From an uncultured Tateyamaria sp. (GTDB taxonomy: Bacteria > Pseudomonadota > Alphaproteobacteria > Rhodobacterales > Rhodobacteraceae): DNA of 64,000 bases. The stretch lies in NCBI RefSeq assembly GCF_947494755.1, contig NZ_CANLVZ010000011.1, forward strand, positions 62,001 to 126,000, given 5' to 3'. The notes beneath the pieces are model-generated. The model searched no databases. It worked only from the letters and a program-made list of their open reading frames with translations, and was not told where the DNA came from. Positions 8,999 to 17,676 of this stretch are shown piece after piece; position 1 is the stretch's first letter; each line of letters opens with the position of its first letter. Both the position numbers and the translations under genes were made by a program.

Positions 8999-9924
8999 TA
9001 TTCTATCCTTTCGCGCACACGTGGATCCATCGCGGCTTGAACGATGTCGCCCAGCAATGTGCCAAGCATCACGGCAACAGCGAGCATCAGAAGAGCGCCC
9101 TGAACGACCGGGTAATCGCGCTGGTTCAACGATGTAATCAGCAGTGAGCCAAGACCGGGGCGAGCAAAGACGAATTCGACGGTAACCGCACCGCCAAGAA
9201 TCCAGCCAATGCGCAGCGACAGGATCGTGACCACGGGCAGCAACGCGTGACGCAGCACATGGCGCAGTTCAATTCGCCACGGCGGCACGCCCTTGGCGTG
9301 CAGCATCATGACAAAGTCCTTGCGCGCCGTTTCCATCATGGCGACGCGCGTCACGCGCGCAACAAGCGCCACGCCGCCCAGTCCAATGGTCAGGACCGGC
9401 AAGACCAGCGCATCCCAGCTTCGCGCGCCCGACACCGGAAACCAGCCAAGCTGCACTGCAAAGAGCATGATGAGAAGCAAGCCAAGCCAGAAACCCGGCA
9501 CAGTTGAGCCGAGCAGGATCAGCGCCATCGTCACCCGGTCGATCCAGCTGTCCTTGTAGATCGCAGCCAGCGCGCCCGCTGCGATGCCGACCACGGTCGA
9601 AAACAGAAGTGCCAGTGCGCCAAGCGTCAGTGAATGCGGCAGGTTCTGCGCAATCAAATCCGAGACCGGGCGCCGCAATATGATCGCGTCACCAAGATCG
9701 CCGGTCAGGGCATTTCCAAGCCAGATCGCGTATTGCTGGTAGAGTGGTTTGTCCAACCCGTACTTGGCCGCCAGCGCCGCCTTTTGCTCGGGCGAGGAAT
9801 TGATCTGGACAAGATTGTCGATCGGATCGCCCGGAACCAGGTGCACGATCATAAAGATAACCAGTGACACGGCAAGGAAGACCGGAATGAGCAGCAAGAG
9901 CCGCTTGATGAAAAAGCTGATCAT
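8998..9924 (-). CDS. Peptide ABC transporter permease (DppB/OppB-like)
   Basis: Permease of 308 residues. The family opening FIKRLLLLIPVFLAVSLVIF is followed by VPGDPID, several further membrane helices, and an EAA-type loop HAKGVPPWRI followed by RHALLPV. It pairs with the downstream DppC-like permease. A 39-nt gap separates it from the binding-protein gene upstream. Confidence 0.92.
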   Translation of the reverse strand: MISFFIKRLLLLIPVFLAVSLVIFMIVHLVPGDPIDNLVQINSSPEQKAALAAKYGLDKPLYQQYAIWLGNALTGDLGDAIILRRPVSDLIAQNLPHSLTLGALALLFSTVVGIAAGALAAIYKDSWIDRVTMALILLGSTVPGFWLGLLLIMLFAVQLGWFPVSGARSWDALVLPVLTIGLGGVALVARVTRVAMMETARKDFVMMLHAKGVPPWRIELRHVLRHALLPVVTILSLRIGWILGGAVTVEFVFARPGLGSLLITSLNQRDYPVVQGALLMLAVAVMLGTLLGDIVQAAMDPRVRERIE

Positions 9925-9963
9925 TCCGGTGCCTCGTTCCTATGCGTTGCAGTGGAGCGCGGT

Positions 9964-11547
9964 TCAGTTGACCGTGATGTCGACCACGGTCTGGCTTTGC
10001 AGACGCGTTCCCCGAATAGCCTCGGGCACGGAAATGGCATCCTTGTCATAGGCGTAGATCTGGACGGGCTGATAGATCGGCGCGAAGACGTACTGGCTCA
10101 GGACATACTCATGGTAGGTCGTGAAGTTTGCGACCCGTTCTTCCCAGGTACGTGACCCGCTCATCGCGGCGATGTTCATTTCCTCTGCCTTGGGGTCGTT
10201 CCACATCGACACGTTCGGATAACCAAGGCGCTGACCGGAAAAGAACCAGTCGATGATGTCCGCGTTGGCCCAGGAATAAGAGCGGACTGCCAGCTGGTGA
10301 TCTGTGCCCTTGCGGTACTGGTCATTGATGGTGGCACTGTCAAAGACCGTGATGTCCGCTCCAATGCCGACGGCCTTCAACTGCGCTTGAACCACCTCGG
10401 TCACACGCTTGAATTCCGTCCCGTTCTGGGTCCAGAGCGCAACCTGAAGTTTGGCCCCGTCCTTTTCCAGAACACCGTCAGAGCCCATGATCCAGCCGGC
10501 GTCTTCCAATATGGAGTTGGAACGCTCCGGATCGTAGGAAATTCTCAACGCCGGGTCGACGTTTGCTGCCAGAAGCGAGTCGATCAGAAAAGTATTGGCG
10601 ACCGAACCGACGCCGCCATAGAGATTGTCCAGAATTTCCTTCTGGTTGATGGCAAAGGCGGTGGCTTCGCGCACCTTTATATCGGTGAACGGCTCAACGG
10701 TGGTGTTGATGGGAATATAGAACAAACCGGTGCCCGGCATTGTGCCGACCTGAACCGACGCTTCGCTTTCAAGGCGCGGCAGGAAGTCGGTTGGCACGCT
10801 ATATAGCAGATCCACACCGCCCGTGCTGAGTTCGAGGAAGGCGGTGGAATCTTCTGAAATTTCTCGGAATGTCAGCGTCTTGATATGGGGCGCGCCCTGG
10901 TTCTCTGACAGGTCGGACGCCCAGGCGTAATCCTCGTTTGCCGATAGCACCGTTTCCTGACCAACAGTAAAGCTTTCCAGTTTAAATGGCCCGGAGCCGA
11001 CTGCAGCGGTCACGCCAAAATCATCGCCCAGGGCATCAAATGCTTTGGGCGAGGGAATGCTCATGAAGCCCGATGACATGTTCGACAAAAGGTTTGGATC
11101 AGGGTTCGCCATCACGAACCGGACGGTCAAATCGTCGATCACCTCGACGCTTTCGATGGCGGCTGTCATGAACGCGTTTTCGGTTTCGGCAAATTGCGGG
11201 ATCCACCAAACGATGGTTTCCGCGTTGAATGGCTCACCGTCGTGAAATGTCACGCCCTCGCGCAGTTTGAACGTCCAGGACATGCCGTCGGCTGTCGATT
11301 CCCACGCGGTGGCAAGCTGGCCGTGAAAGGTCTGATCGGCGTCCTGAATAACCATGCGATCAAAGATCAACGTAATAGCATCGTTCAGCCGGGTGCCGTT
11401 GATCGGGTTATAGCTCGGCGTGCCGACGTTCTGTGCCGAAACGACGAATGTCGCGTCCTGGGCCTCGGCCGCAAGGGCAAGACCGAACACGCTGGCTGAA
11501 ACCAGCATCGAGCTGGCGAGAAGTCGTGTCTTGGAGATGTAGCGCAT
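9964..11547 (-). CDS. Peptide ABC transporter substrate-binding protein (SBP family 5)
   Basis: Periplasmic binding protein of 527 residues, family 5 (DppA/OppA type). The N-terminus MRYISKTRLLASSMLVSASV continues as a hydrophobic signal peptide that probably ends after about residue 30 at an AEAQ site. The mature part shows the family's WTFKLREGVTFHDGEPF segment. The ATG at 11547 is preferred over an upstream in-frame codon at 11577 because AAGGAA precedes it and it puts the signal peptide at the N-terminus. Ligand class is peptide-like by family; which peptide cannot be read from sequence. Confidence 0.9.
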   Translation of the reverse strand: MRYISKTRLLASSMLVSASVFGLALAAEAQDATFVVSAQNVGTPSYNPINGTRLNDAITLIFDRMVIQDADQTFHGQLATAWESTADGMSWTFKLREGVTFHDGEPFNAETIVWWIPQFAETENAFMTAAIESVEVIDDLTVRFVMANPDPNLLSNMSSGFMSIPSPKAFDALGDDFGVTAAVGSGPFKLESFTVGQETVLSANEDYAWASDLSENQGAPHIKTLTFREISEDSTAFLELSTGGVDLLYSVPTDFLPRLESEASVQVGTMPGTGLFYIPINTTVEPFTDIKVREATAFAINQKEILDNLYGGVGSVANTFLIDSLLAANVDPALRISYDPERSNSILEDAGWIMGSDGVLEKDGAKLQVALWTQNGTEFKRVTEVVQAQLKAVGIGADITVFDSATINDQYRKGTDHQLAVRSYSWANADIIDWFFSGQRLGYPNVSMWNDPKAEEMNIAAMSGSRTWEERVANFTTYHEYVLSQYVFAPIYQPVQIYAYDKDAISVPEAIRGTRLQSQTVVDITVN

Positions 11548-11589
11548 TGCAGAATTCCTTATTGTTATCGTTATCAATGGTGGTCTGCG

Positions 11590-12489
11590 TCAAGCCGGTT
11601 TGCCCCCTGACTGAGATGTACGGTTGACTGGTTTGCCGACGTAGCCGGTGAACTGGCTGTAGAGCTGCGTGACGATTTCCATTCTCGCTTCGACTTTTGG
11701 GCCGAGCTCCAGAAAAACGCCGTTGACCAACAGGTTGGCCAGACTTGCCATCTGGGCCGTCGACTCCCAGAATTGGTTAAATTCGGTGGGCACGACGAAC
11801 ATCTCGTCGACAAGATCGCGACCCCAATCGCAGAAAGGATCGGTCACCAGTGTCACTGGAATTCCGACCTTCTTTGCTTCAATCGCAAGGTCACGCGACA
11901 ACCGCGAGTAACGGCGCGCCTCGAAAATGACCAGGCAGGACTGGGCGGGGTCCGATACCAGCACTTCGGCAAAACTGCCGCCGGCAAGGTCCAGCATCCG
12001 CACGCCATCGCGCAGGTATTGCAACTGATTGACCAGTATCTGCGCCATTCCCCGTTCTGTCTGGAACCCGACCGCATAGACATTGGGCGTGGACGCCAAT
12101 CGCTTCACGACACGGGTCCATTCCGGCGTCCGCGCCAGTTCGTAAATCGAAACCAGGGCCGAGATTTCAAGCTCGAGCCCGGCCGCAAGCTGATCCTCGC
12201 CCGCGGCGGCCCGCTCGCGCAGTTCCCGAAGCCTGTCGCTGACCAGCCAGGGTTGCTGGCCAATGTCCTGCTTCAGATGGTCTTTCAGGTCCTTGAAACT
12301 CTTGTAGCCCAAGGTTCTGCAGAACCGACCGACCGTCGGCTCGCTGACGTCGACTTTCGCCGCAAGGCTGGCCGCCGTTTCAAACGGAAGGCTCGACAGT
12401 TCCGAAAGCATGAAGTTTGCCAGAATTCGGTCGGCTTTCGAAGCGGTGGCCAGACTTGTCGTCAATCGTTCGCGAACGGATGCGGTCAT
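11590..12489 (-). CDS. MurR/RpiR family transcriptional regulator
   Basis: Regulator of 299 residues with an N-terminal RpiR helix-turn-helix (segment VDVSEPTVGRFCRTLGYKSF around residues 45-65) and a C-terminal SIS domain (roughly 125-260) that normally binds a phosphorylated sugar or amino-sugar ligand. It lies directly upstream of, and co-directional with, the peptide transporter genes. It is divergent from the D-amino-acid dehydrogenase gene. It probably controls both through the palindrome at 12530-12548; that is inferred. Confidence 0.88.
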   Translation of the reverse strand: MTASVRERLTTSLATASKADRILANFMLSELSSLPFETAASLAAKVDVSEPTVGRFCRTLGYKSFKDLKDHLKQDIGQQPWLVSDRLRELRERAAAGEDQLAAGLELEISALVSIYELARTPEWTRVVKRLASTPNVYAVGFQTERGMAQILVNQLQYLRDGVRMLDLAGGSFAEVLVSDPAQSCLVIFEARRYSRLSRDLAIEAKKVGIPVTLVTDPFCDWGRDLVDEMFVVPTEFNQFWESTAQMASLANLLVNGVFLELGPKVEARMEIVTQLYSQFTGYVGKPVNRTSQSGGKPA

Positions 12490-12529
12490 ACCAAATTACC
12501 CCCCTCGGCAGTATCAATGAAAGTTTTCT

Positions 12530-12548
12530 AACATTTTGTCAAAATGTT
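12530..12548. promoter_or_regulatory. Perfect 19-bp palindrome, probable RpiR operator
   Basis: AACATTTTG-T-CAAAATGTT is an exact 9-1-9 inverted repeat in an AT-rich patch, 41 bases upstream of the RpiR regulator start and about 155 bases upstream of the divergent flavoenzyme. Its position between regulator and target fits an autoregulatory operator serving both directions. No experimental support is available from sequence alone. Confidence 0.6.
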
Positions 12549-12704
12549 TAATTTTAATTGCAGCCTTTGTGATCCCCATCTGTTACCGGTTGCCAATCAG
12601 GCATTTGGTGACGGCACGATGCCGTAACATCCCGTTCCGCTGGTCATGTCTCGAAGGGGCGATGGGCCACTTGACCGGCTGAAATGGAAAGGCGGGTCGA
12701 TACT

Positions 12705-13817
12705 ATGTACGATTATGCTGTCATCGGCGCCGGGATTGCTGGTGCCTCAGTGGCCTTCGAACTGGCTCAAATTGGATCCGTCGCGTTGATCGAGGCGGAG
12801 TCTCGGGCCGGCTATCACAGCACGGGCCGTTCGGCGGCGCTTTTCACCCCCAATTACGGAAGCGCTGTTGTACGTGCGATCAATGCGGGCAGCAGTCCGT
12901 TCCTCCGCGATCCTCCAAGCGGCTTCGCCAATCACCCGCTGCTGACACCACGTGGCTTACTGACGATTGCCGGGCCGGGGCAAGAGGCCTGCCTTGATAC
13001 GATCGTCGCAACCGCTGCGGATGAGGCGCCTGTTCACCATTTTTCGGCAACTAAGGCTCTGGCGCTTGTGCCGCTTCTGCGTCCTGAAGTGGTCGCTGCG
13101 GCGGCCTATGAGCCGGGCGTGATGGACATCGATGTGGACGCGCTCCATCAAGCCTACTTGCGCGGCTTCAAGTCTTTGGGCGGACAGCTCTTTTGCAATG
13201 CGCGCGTCCGAACGATTGTTCGCCATGCTGGGCAGTGGGACATCGACGTTGGCGGCAGTACAATTCAGGGCACCATCGTGATCAACGCCGCGGGCGCCTG
13301 GGCAGATCAAATCGGAGCGATGGCAGGCGCCCGGACGCTCGGGCTGGTCCCGAAGCGTCGAAGCGCAATTGTCGCCGACGCCCCCGTGGATATTAAGATC
13401 AACTCGCTCTCCGCCGTCGACATGGCCGGTTCGGAGGCGTACTTCAAGCCCGAGGCCGGGCGCATCATGGCGTCGTTCGGCGACGAAACACCGACCGACC
13501 CCCAAGACGCGCAACCCGAAGAACTCGACATCGCCCTGGCCGCCGATTGGCTCCAGCGCCACACCATCATCGACGTGCGCCGCATAGAACACAGTTGGGC
13601 CGGACTTCGGACGTTCGTGTCCGACGGTGCCCCGGTCGTGGGATTCGATGGTGCGCTAGACGACTTCTTCTGGCTCGCTGCGCAGGGTGGCTATGGAATC
13701 ATGATGGGACCGGCGCTGGCGAAGGCATCCAGGTCCCTTATCCAACACAACCGCCTGCCGGACGATTTCGAAAAGCGCGGCGTGTCCCAAAGCGCAATCT
13801 CGCCAGCGCGCTTATAG
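12705..13817 (+). CDS. FAD-dependent D-amino-acid dehydrogenase (D-arginine dehydrogenase-like)
   Basis: Flavoenzyme of 370 residues in the DAO family. The dinucleotide motif GAGIAG is at residues 8-13. From the recalled sequence of Pseudomonas D-arginine dehydrogenase (DauA), several segments match closely: YHSTGRSAA, ALHQAYLRG, NAAGAWAD, KRRSA, HSWAGLR and AAQGGYGI. Such enzymes oxidise D-amino acids to 2-oxo acids and pass electrons to the respiratory chain. The ATG at 12705 is preferred over 12684 because the Rossmann strand begins at once and a purine-rich stretch precedes it. Divergent placement from a peptide importer with an M81 peptidase suggests use of D-residue-containing peptides. 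Exact substrate unproven. Confidence 0.82.
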   Translation: MYDYAVIGAGIAGASVAFELAQIGSVALIEAESRAGYHSTGRSAALFTPNYGSAVVRAINAGSSPFLRDPPSGFANHPLLTPRGLLTIAGPGQEACLDTIVATAADEAPVHHFSATKALALVPLLRPEVVAAAAYEPGVMDIDVDALHQAYLRGFKSLGGQLFCNARVRTIVRHAGQWDIDVGGSTIQGTIVINAAGAWADQIGAMAGARTLGLVPKRRSAIVADAPVDIKINSLSAVDMAGSEAYFKPEAGRIMASFGDETPTDPQDAQPEELDIALAADWLQRHTIIDVRRIEHSWAGLRTFVSDGAPVVGFDGALDDFFWLAAQGGYGIMMGPALAKASRSLIQHNRLPDDFEKRGVSQSAISPARL

Positions 13818-14355
13818 GTGGCGCAGTCTGGATCAGTGATCGCGTCGTCTTTCGACTTGCCAACTCGAAGCTACCGCTCCCGGCCCATTCAAGACGCCAT
13901 TGCAGTCTCAAAGGCCGTTGGCTACGCGGCGTTTTCCGACCGCCCACAGCATGGCGAGGCTTCGGCGTCGACCAGCGCGCTTTTTTGGAAGCTGCGGTGC
14001 CACGGTTGCTTTCCTGACAGGAGCCCACGGTGGGCCGCTTCTGGATCTGTCAATGGCAGCTTTCCACGGAATTCAGCTGCCGGCGCGGTTTGAAGCATCG
14101 GTCAGTTTGATCTCTTTTCGGACCTTGGCCGCGTTCTGCAACCATGTCGGCTTCTCAGAGCAACTCGGTGATAATCATCGCTCAGCGTTGAAACTCGACT
14201 TTACGATATCGTGAGACTGGGCAGCTGCCAGGCCCGCCCAAATACCGCCTTCTACCTGCTTTTGCACGGGGCAAGGTGGCAGACCTGGTGAAGTGTGCGT
14301 ATGGTGTGCACAGCGGGTTCGTCGCGAATGCTGGCGGCCCCAAGGAGATCGCTGA
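13818..14355. other. 540-bp region without a recognised gene
   Basis: Region between the flavoenzyme gene and dusA. Short open frames on both strands lack ribosome sites and recognisable domains. The dusA promoter presumably lies in the last 150 bases, but I see no clear consensus boxes. Confidence 0.4.
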
Positions 14356-15366
14356 ATGCCCCTGAACGCAGCCACCGAGTCAGCGCGCCTGTCCGTCGCG
14401 CCCATGATGGACTGGACCGACCGCCACTGCCGCTACCTGCACCGCCAGCTCAGCGGGCGGGCCTTGCTCTATACCGAAATGGTGACGGCCCCGGCGTTGG
14501 TGCGCGGTGGGGCAGTGCATTTGCTGGACCATCACCCGGACGAACACCCGGTGGCGCTGCAACTTGGCGGCTCTGACCCGCGGGAGTTGGCGCAGGCTGC
14601 GCGTCTTGGCGCGGATGCGGGATATGACGAGATCAATCTGAACTGCGGTTGCCCGTCCGACCGCGTGCAATCGGGCACTTTTGGCGCCGTTCTGATGCGT
14701 CAGCCGAGCCTCGTGGCCACCTGTTTGCGGGCGATGCGCGATGTGGTCGACGTGCCCGTCACCGTCAAATGTCGCATTGGTGTGGATGATCAGGACCCCG
14801 AAATCGTGCTGCCCGAATTCCTGTCGCAGATCGTCGCCGCAGGCTGCGAACGCGTCACGATCCATGCGCGCAAAGCGTGGCTCAAGGGGCTGTCCCCGAA
14901 GGAAAATCGCGATATCCCGCCGCTCGATTATGATCTGGTCATGCGGATGAAAGGGCTGTTTCCCAACCTACATATCTCTATCAACGGTGGCGTCGAAACC
15001 ATTGATGAGGCTGAGAAATTGCTTGAGAGCGGCCTTGACGGTGTGATGGTGGGCCGCGCCGCTTATCACCAGCCCACGGATATTCTGGGGCAGGCGGATC
15101 GGCGCATCTTTGGCAATGGCCCGGATCGCACGGGCGAGGACGCGGTGGCGGCCATGCTCCCCTACATCGAGGCGCATCTGAGCGCGGGCGGGCGCCTGCA
15201 TCAGATCACCCGGCATATGCTTGGGCTGTTCGCGGGCCGCCCCGGTGCGCGTGGCTGGCGACGTACCCTCAGCGAAGGCGCAACCCGCCCCGGCGCAGGT
15301 CCCGACCTGGTCGAGCAGGCCGTGACCCATGTAAGTGCTCTGGCCGAGACCGCAAAAGCGGTGTAG
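14356..15366 (+). CDS. dusA: tRNA-dihydrouridine(20/20a) synthase DusA
   Basis: FMN-dependent enzyme of 336 residues that reduces uridine in the tRNA D-loop. The N-terminus has the family motif SVAPMMDWTDRH. The catalytic segment NCGCPSDRVQSG carries Cys99. HARKAWLKGLSPKENR near residue 172 is diagnostic of DusA, as is the NGGVETIDEA segment. Length matches the family. It is followed by a TSUP transporter gene after about 45 bases. Confidence 0.95.
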   Translation: MPLNAATESARLSVAPMMDWTDRHCRYLHRQLSGRALLYTEMVTAPALVRGGAVHLLDHHPDEHPVALQLGGSDPRELAQAARLGADAGYDEINLNCGCPSDRVQSGTFGAVLMRQPSLVATCLRAMRDVVDVPVTVKCRIGVDDQDPEIVLPEFLSQIVAAGCERVTIHARKAWLKGLSPKENRDIPPLDYDLVMRMKGLFPNLHISINGGVETIDEAEKLLESGLDGVMVGRAAYHQPTDILGQADRRIFGNGPDRTGEDAVAAMLPYIEAHLSAGGRLHQITRHMLGLFAGRPGARGWRRTLSEGATRPGAGPDLVEQAVTHVSALAETAKAV

Positions 15367-15411
15367 CAGGTCGCACGCCCCGGTTCGGGGGTGCAATCTG
15401 GGACGCGCACC

Positions 15412-16233
15412 ATGCCTGAGACTGTCTTATTGATTCAAATGCTGGTTGTTCTGGCCGTGATCGGTGCGTTCGCAGGCGTACTTGCGGGCCTTTTGGGTGT
15501 GGGTGGCGGGATCGTCTTGGTTCCTGCCTTTTTCTATGCCTTTCAGACGCTTGGCTATGGCGGGCCTGACCTCATGCAGATGTGTCTGGCGACCTCGCTT
15601 GCGACCATTATCGTGACCTCGGTGCGCTCGGTTCTGGGCCATCACAAAAAGGGCGCGGTGGATTTGGACGTGCTGCGCACATGGGCACCGGGGATCGTGA
15701 TCGGGGCGGTTTTGGGGATGCTGGTCGTTGCGCAACTGCGCTCGACCACGTTGCAGGCGATCTTTGGTGTGCTGGCACTTATTGTTGGGCTTTACATGGG
15801 TTTCGGGCGCGCAAGCTGGCGGTTCGGGCAGGCGATGCCGACCGGGGCAGGGCGCGCAGCTTTGTCGCCGAGTATGGGCTTTCTGTCCGTCTTGATGGGG
15901 ATCGGTGGCGGCAGTTTCGGCGTGCCACTCATGACCCTGTTCAACATGCCGATCCACCGCGCGGTCGCGACAGCGGCAGGGTTCGGCGTGCTGATTGCGG
16001 TGCCCTCGGTCATCGGCTTTTTGTTGGTCGATGTCGCGGGACCGGTGCCGCCCTTCACCATCGGTGCGGTCAACTTACCCGCCTTTGTCGTTGTCATCGC
16101 GATGACGCTGATCACGACGCCATGGGGGGTAAAACTGGCGCATGCGATGGATCCCGGCCCGCTCAAGCGGGTGTTTGCGGTGTTTCTGGTGCTGGTGGCG
16201 CTCAACATGTTGCGCCGCGCGCTGATCGGATGA
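15412..16233 (+). CDS. TSUP family transporter (TauE/SafE)
   Basis: Integral membrane protein of 273 residues with about eight hydrophobic segments. The family signature is seen in two halves: GVLAGLLGVGGGIVLVPAFF near the N-terminus and MGIGGGSFGVPLM in the middle. TSUP proteins move sulfite, sulfoacetate or related anions; the substrate here is unknown. The ATG at 15412 is chosen over a GTG at 15391. Its stop overlaps the start of the oxygenase gene (ATGA). Confidence 0.88.
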   Translation: MPETVLLIQMLVVLAVIGAFAGVLAGLLGVGGGIVLVPAFFYAFQTLGYGGPDLMQMCLATSLATIIVTSVRSVLGHHKKGAVDLDVLRTWAPGIVIGAVLGMLVVAQLRSTTLQAIFGVLALIVGLYMGFGRASWRFGQAMPTGAGRAALSPSMGFLSVLMGIGGGSFGVPLMTLFNMPIHRAVATAAGFGVLIAVPSVIGFLLVDVAGPVPPFTIGAVNLPAFVVVIAMTLITTPWGVKLAHAMDPGPLKRVFAVFLVLVALNMLRRALIG

Positions 16234-16964
16234 TCGGGCGGGACGGGTTCGTTGTCTTCGACGCGGAGCCATCCGTCGCGCGGTGGGCACAGGCCGCGGC
16301 GCGTGTGGCCCGCCAGATCGCCGCCGATCCCGCCAAGCAGGCAGCCAATCTGCGTCATGGTGATACGTGGTTCGTAGGCGTGGACGCCTTGCCGAACGAT
16401 GTAATCGGGGCCATTGAGGGCGTGCCGCTGCGCGGCCCGTGGGAGGATCACGTCCCGCTCCTGCATCACCACGCCGCCCAACTGTCCATCATCTATCCCG
16501 GCTATCCCCAACAGGACCCGGATCAGAGCGACGCAAACCACGCCTACCGGATCAAACGCCATGCCGCGCATGTGGATGGCTTACTGCCCGACGGGCCGGA
16601 GCGTCGTCGGTACGCGCGCGAGTTTCACGCCTACATTCTTGGACTTCCACTGAACCTCGCACCGCAGGCCCCCACGGTGATCTGGCCCGGCAGCCATGTA
16701 ATCATGCAAGCCGCAATCGCGGATACCATTGCGGGGCGCGAGGTGGGCGAGGTGGACCTGACGGACGCCTACCACGCCGCCCGCAAAGAGGTGTTTGCGC
16801 AGATCGAACCGGTGCCCATCACGGCGACGCCCGGACAATCCTTCCTCATCCACCGCTTTGCGCTACACGGCACAGCACCTTGGGACGGGCCGGACGGGCC
16901 GGAACGCACGATCGCGTTTTTCAGACCGGAATTCGATGATCCAGCCGACTGGCTGGCACCCTAG
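16230..16964 (+). CDS. Putative 2OG-Fe(II) oxygenase (PhyH-like)
   Basis: Protein of 244 residues. A metal-binding facial triad can be proposed: HVDG (His-x-Asp) in RIKRHAAHVDGLLPDG and a distal His in IHRFALHG, followed by an Arg in PERTIAFFR that could bind 2-oxoglutarate. This layout matches phytanoyl-CoA-dioxygenase-like double-stranded beta-helix enzymes. Substrate is unknown. The start is set by the ATGA overlap with the TSUP gene; the same frame is open further upstream inside that gene, which is not meaningful. Its stop interlocks with the DUF1289 gene stop through a shared CTAG. Confidence 0.6.
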   Translation: MIGRDGFVVFDAEPSVARWAQAAARVARQIAADPAKQAANLRHGDTWFVGVDALPNDVIGAIEGVPLRGPWEDHVPLLHHHAAQLSIIYPGYPQQDPDQSDANHAYRIKRHAAHVDGLLPDGPERRRYAREFHAYILGLPLNLAPQAPTVIWPGSHVIMQAAIADTIAGREVGEVDLTDAYHAARKEVFAQIEPVPITATPGQSFLIHRFALHGTAPWDGPDGPERTIAFFRPEFDDPADWLAP

Positions 16965-17203
16965 CGTTTCAGGCGCGCGGCACGCCCCCCACGCCGTCCT
17001 GTGGGTGCGGGCGTGCGGGTCGGCAATTCATCCATGATGGCGCGGCGCTCGTCGGCGTTCATCCGGCTCCATGCCCCGATCTCGTCAATCGAGCGTGCGC
17101 AGCCTGTACACAGCCGCGTCTCGGGGTGGATCACGCAGATCTGCACGCAGGGGCTTTCGATCTCGTTGCGCCGCCAGACGAGGTTTTGGGGAATGTCGCT
17201 CAT
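16961..17203 (-). CDS. DUF1289 domain protein
   Basis: Small protein of 80 residues with the DUF1289 cysteine pattern: SPCVQIC, then CTGCARSIDEIGAWSRM. The four cysteines could bind zinc or an Fe-S cluster; function is not established. The Arg/Gly-rich tail may bind nucleic acid. It overlaps ruvX by 4 nt upstream and converges on the putative oxygenase gene. Confidence 0.88.
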   Translation of the reverse strand: MSDIPQNLVWRRNEIESPCVQICVIHPETRLCTGCARSIDEIGAWSRMNADERRAIMDELPTRTPAPTGRRGGRAARLKR

Positions 17204-17676
17204 GCCTGCCTCTTGATCACTGCCAGCCGGTCCAGCAGCCCTTGCAGGATATAGCCTGCAGCGACGTGATCAATCACCTCTGCGCGACGTCTGCGGGTCG
17301 TATCCGCCTCAAGCAGTGCTTTTTCCGCCGCCACGGTGGACAGGCGTTCGTCCCAGAAGGTGATTGGGCCGTCCCAGAGCTTTTCGAAATTGCGGGCAAA
17401 GGCGCGGGTGGACTGACAGCGCGGCCCTTCGGAGCCGTCCATGTTGCGGGGCAGACCAAGAACGAGGCCCCCCACCGACCGTTCGGCGATCAGCGCCTGC
17501 AAGCGGGCGGCATCCAGCCCGAATTTCTTGCGCCGCACCGTTTCCAGAGGAGTCGCGACGGACTGAAACGTGTCCGATACGGCCACCCCGATGGTCTTGT
17601 CGCCCAGATCCAGCCCCATCAGCGCGCGCATGGGGGGCAGGGCGGCCACAAAGGCGTGGGTGTCATCCGTTATCAT
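17200..17676 (-). CDS. ruvX: RuvX/YqgF pre-16S rRNA nuclease / Holliday junction resolvase-like
   Basis: RNase H-fold protein of 158 residues. Conserved acidic and loop motifs are present: ALMGLDLGDKTIG, GLPRNMDGSEGPR, DERLST and a C-terminal Asp in EVIDHVAA. The family trims the 16S rRNA 5' end and was earlier called a putative Holliday junction resolvase. It sits between ccmI and the DUF1289 gene with 4-nt overlaps on both sides. Confidence 0.93.
   Translation of the reverse strand: MITDDTHAFVAALPPMRALMGLDLGDKTIGVAVSDTFQSVATPLETVRRKKFGLDAARLQALIAERSVGGLVLGLPRNMDGSEGPRCQSTRAFARNFEKLWDGPITFWDERLSTVAAEKALLEADTTRRRRAEVIDHVAAGYILQGLLDRLAVIKRQA

Noticed and set aside
15582-16229. Upstream extension of the putative oxygenase gene into the TSUP gene
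   Set aside because: The in-frame extension reads through TSUP sequence as low-quality Arg/Gly-rich protein; the ATGA overlap gives the sensible start.
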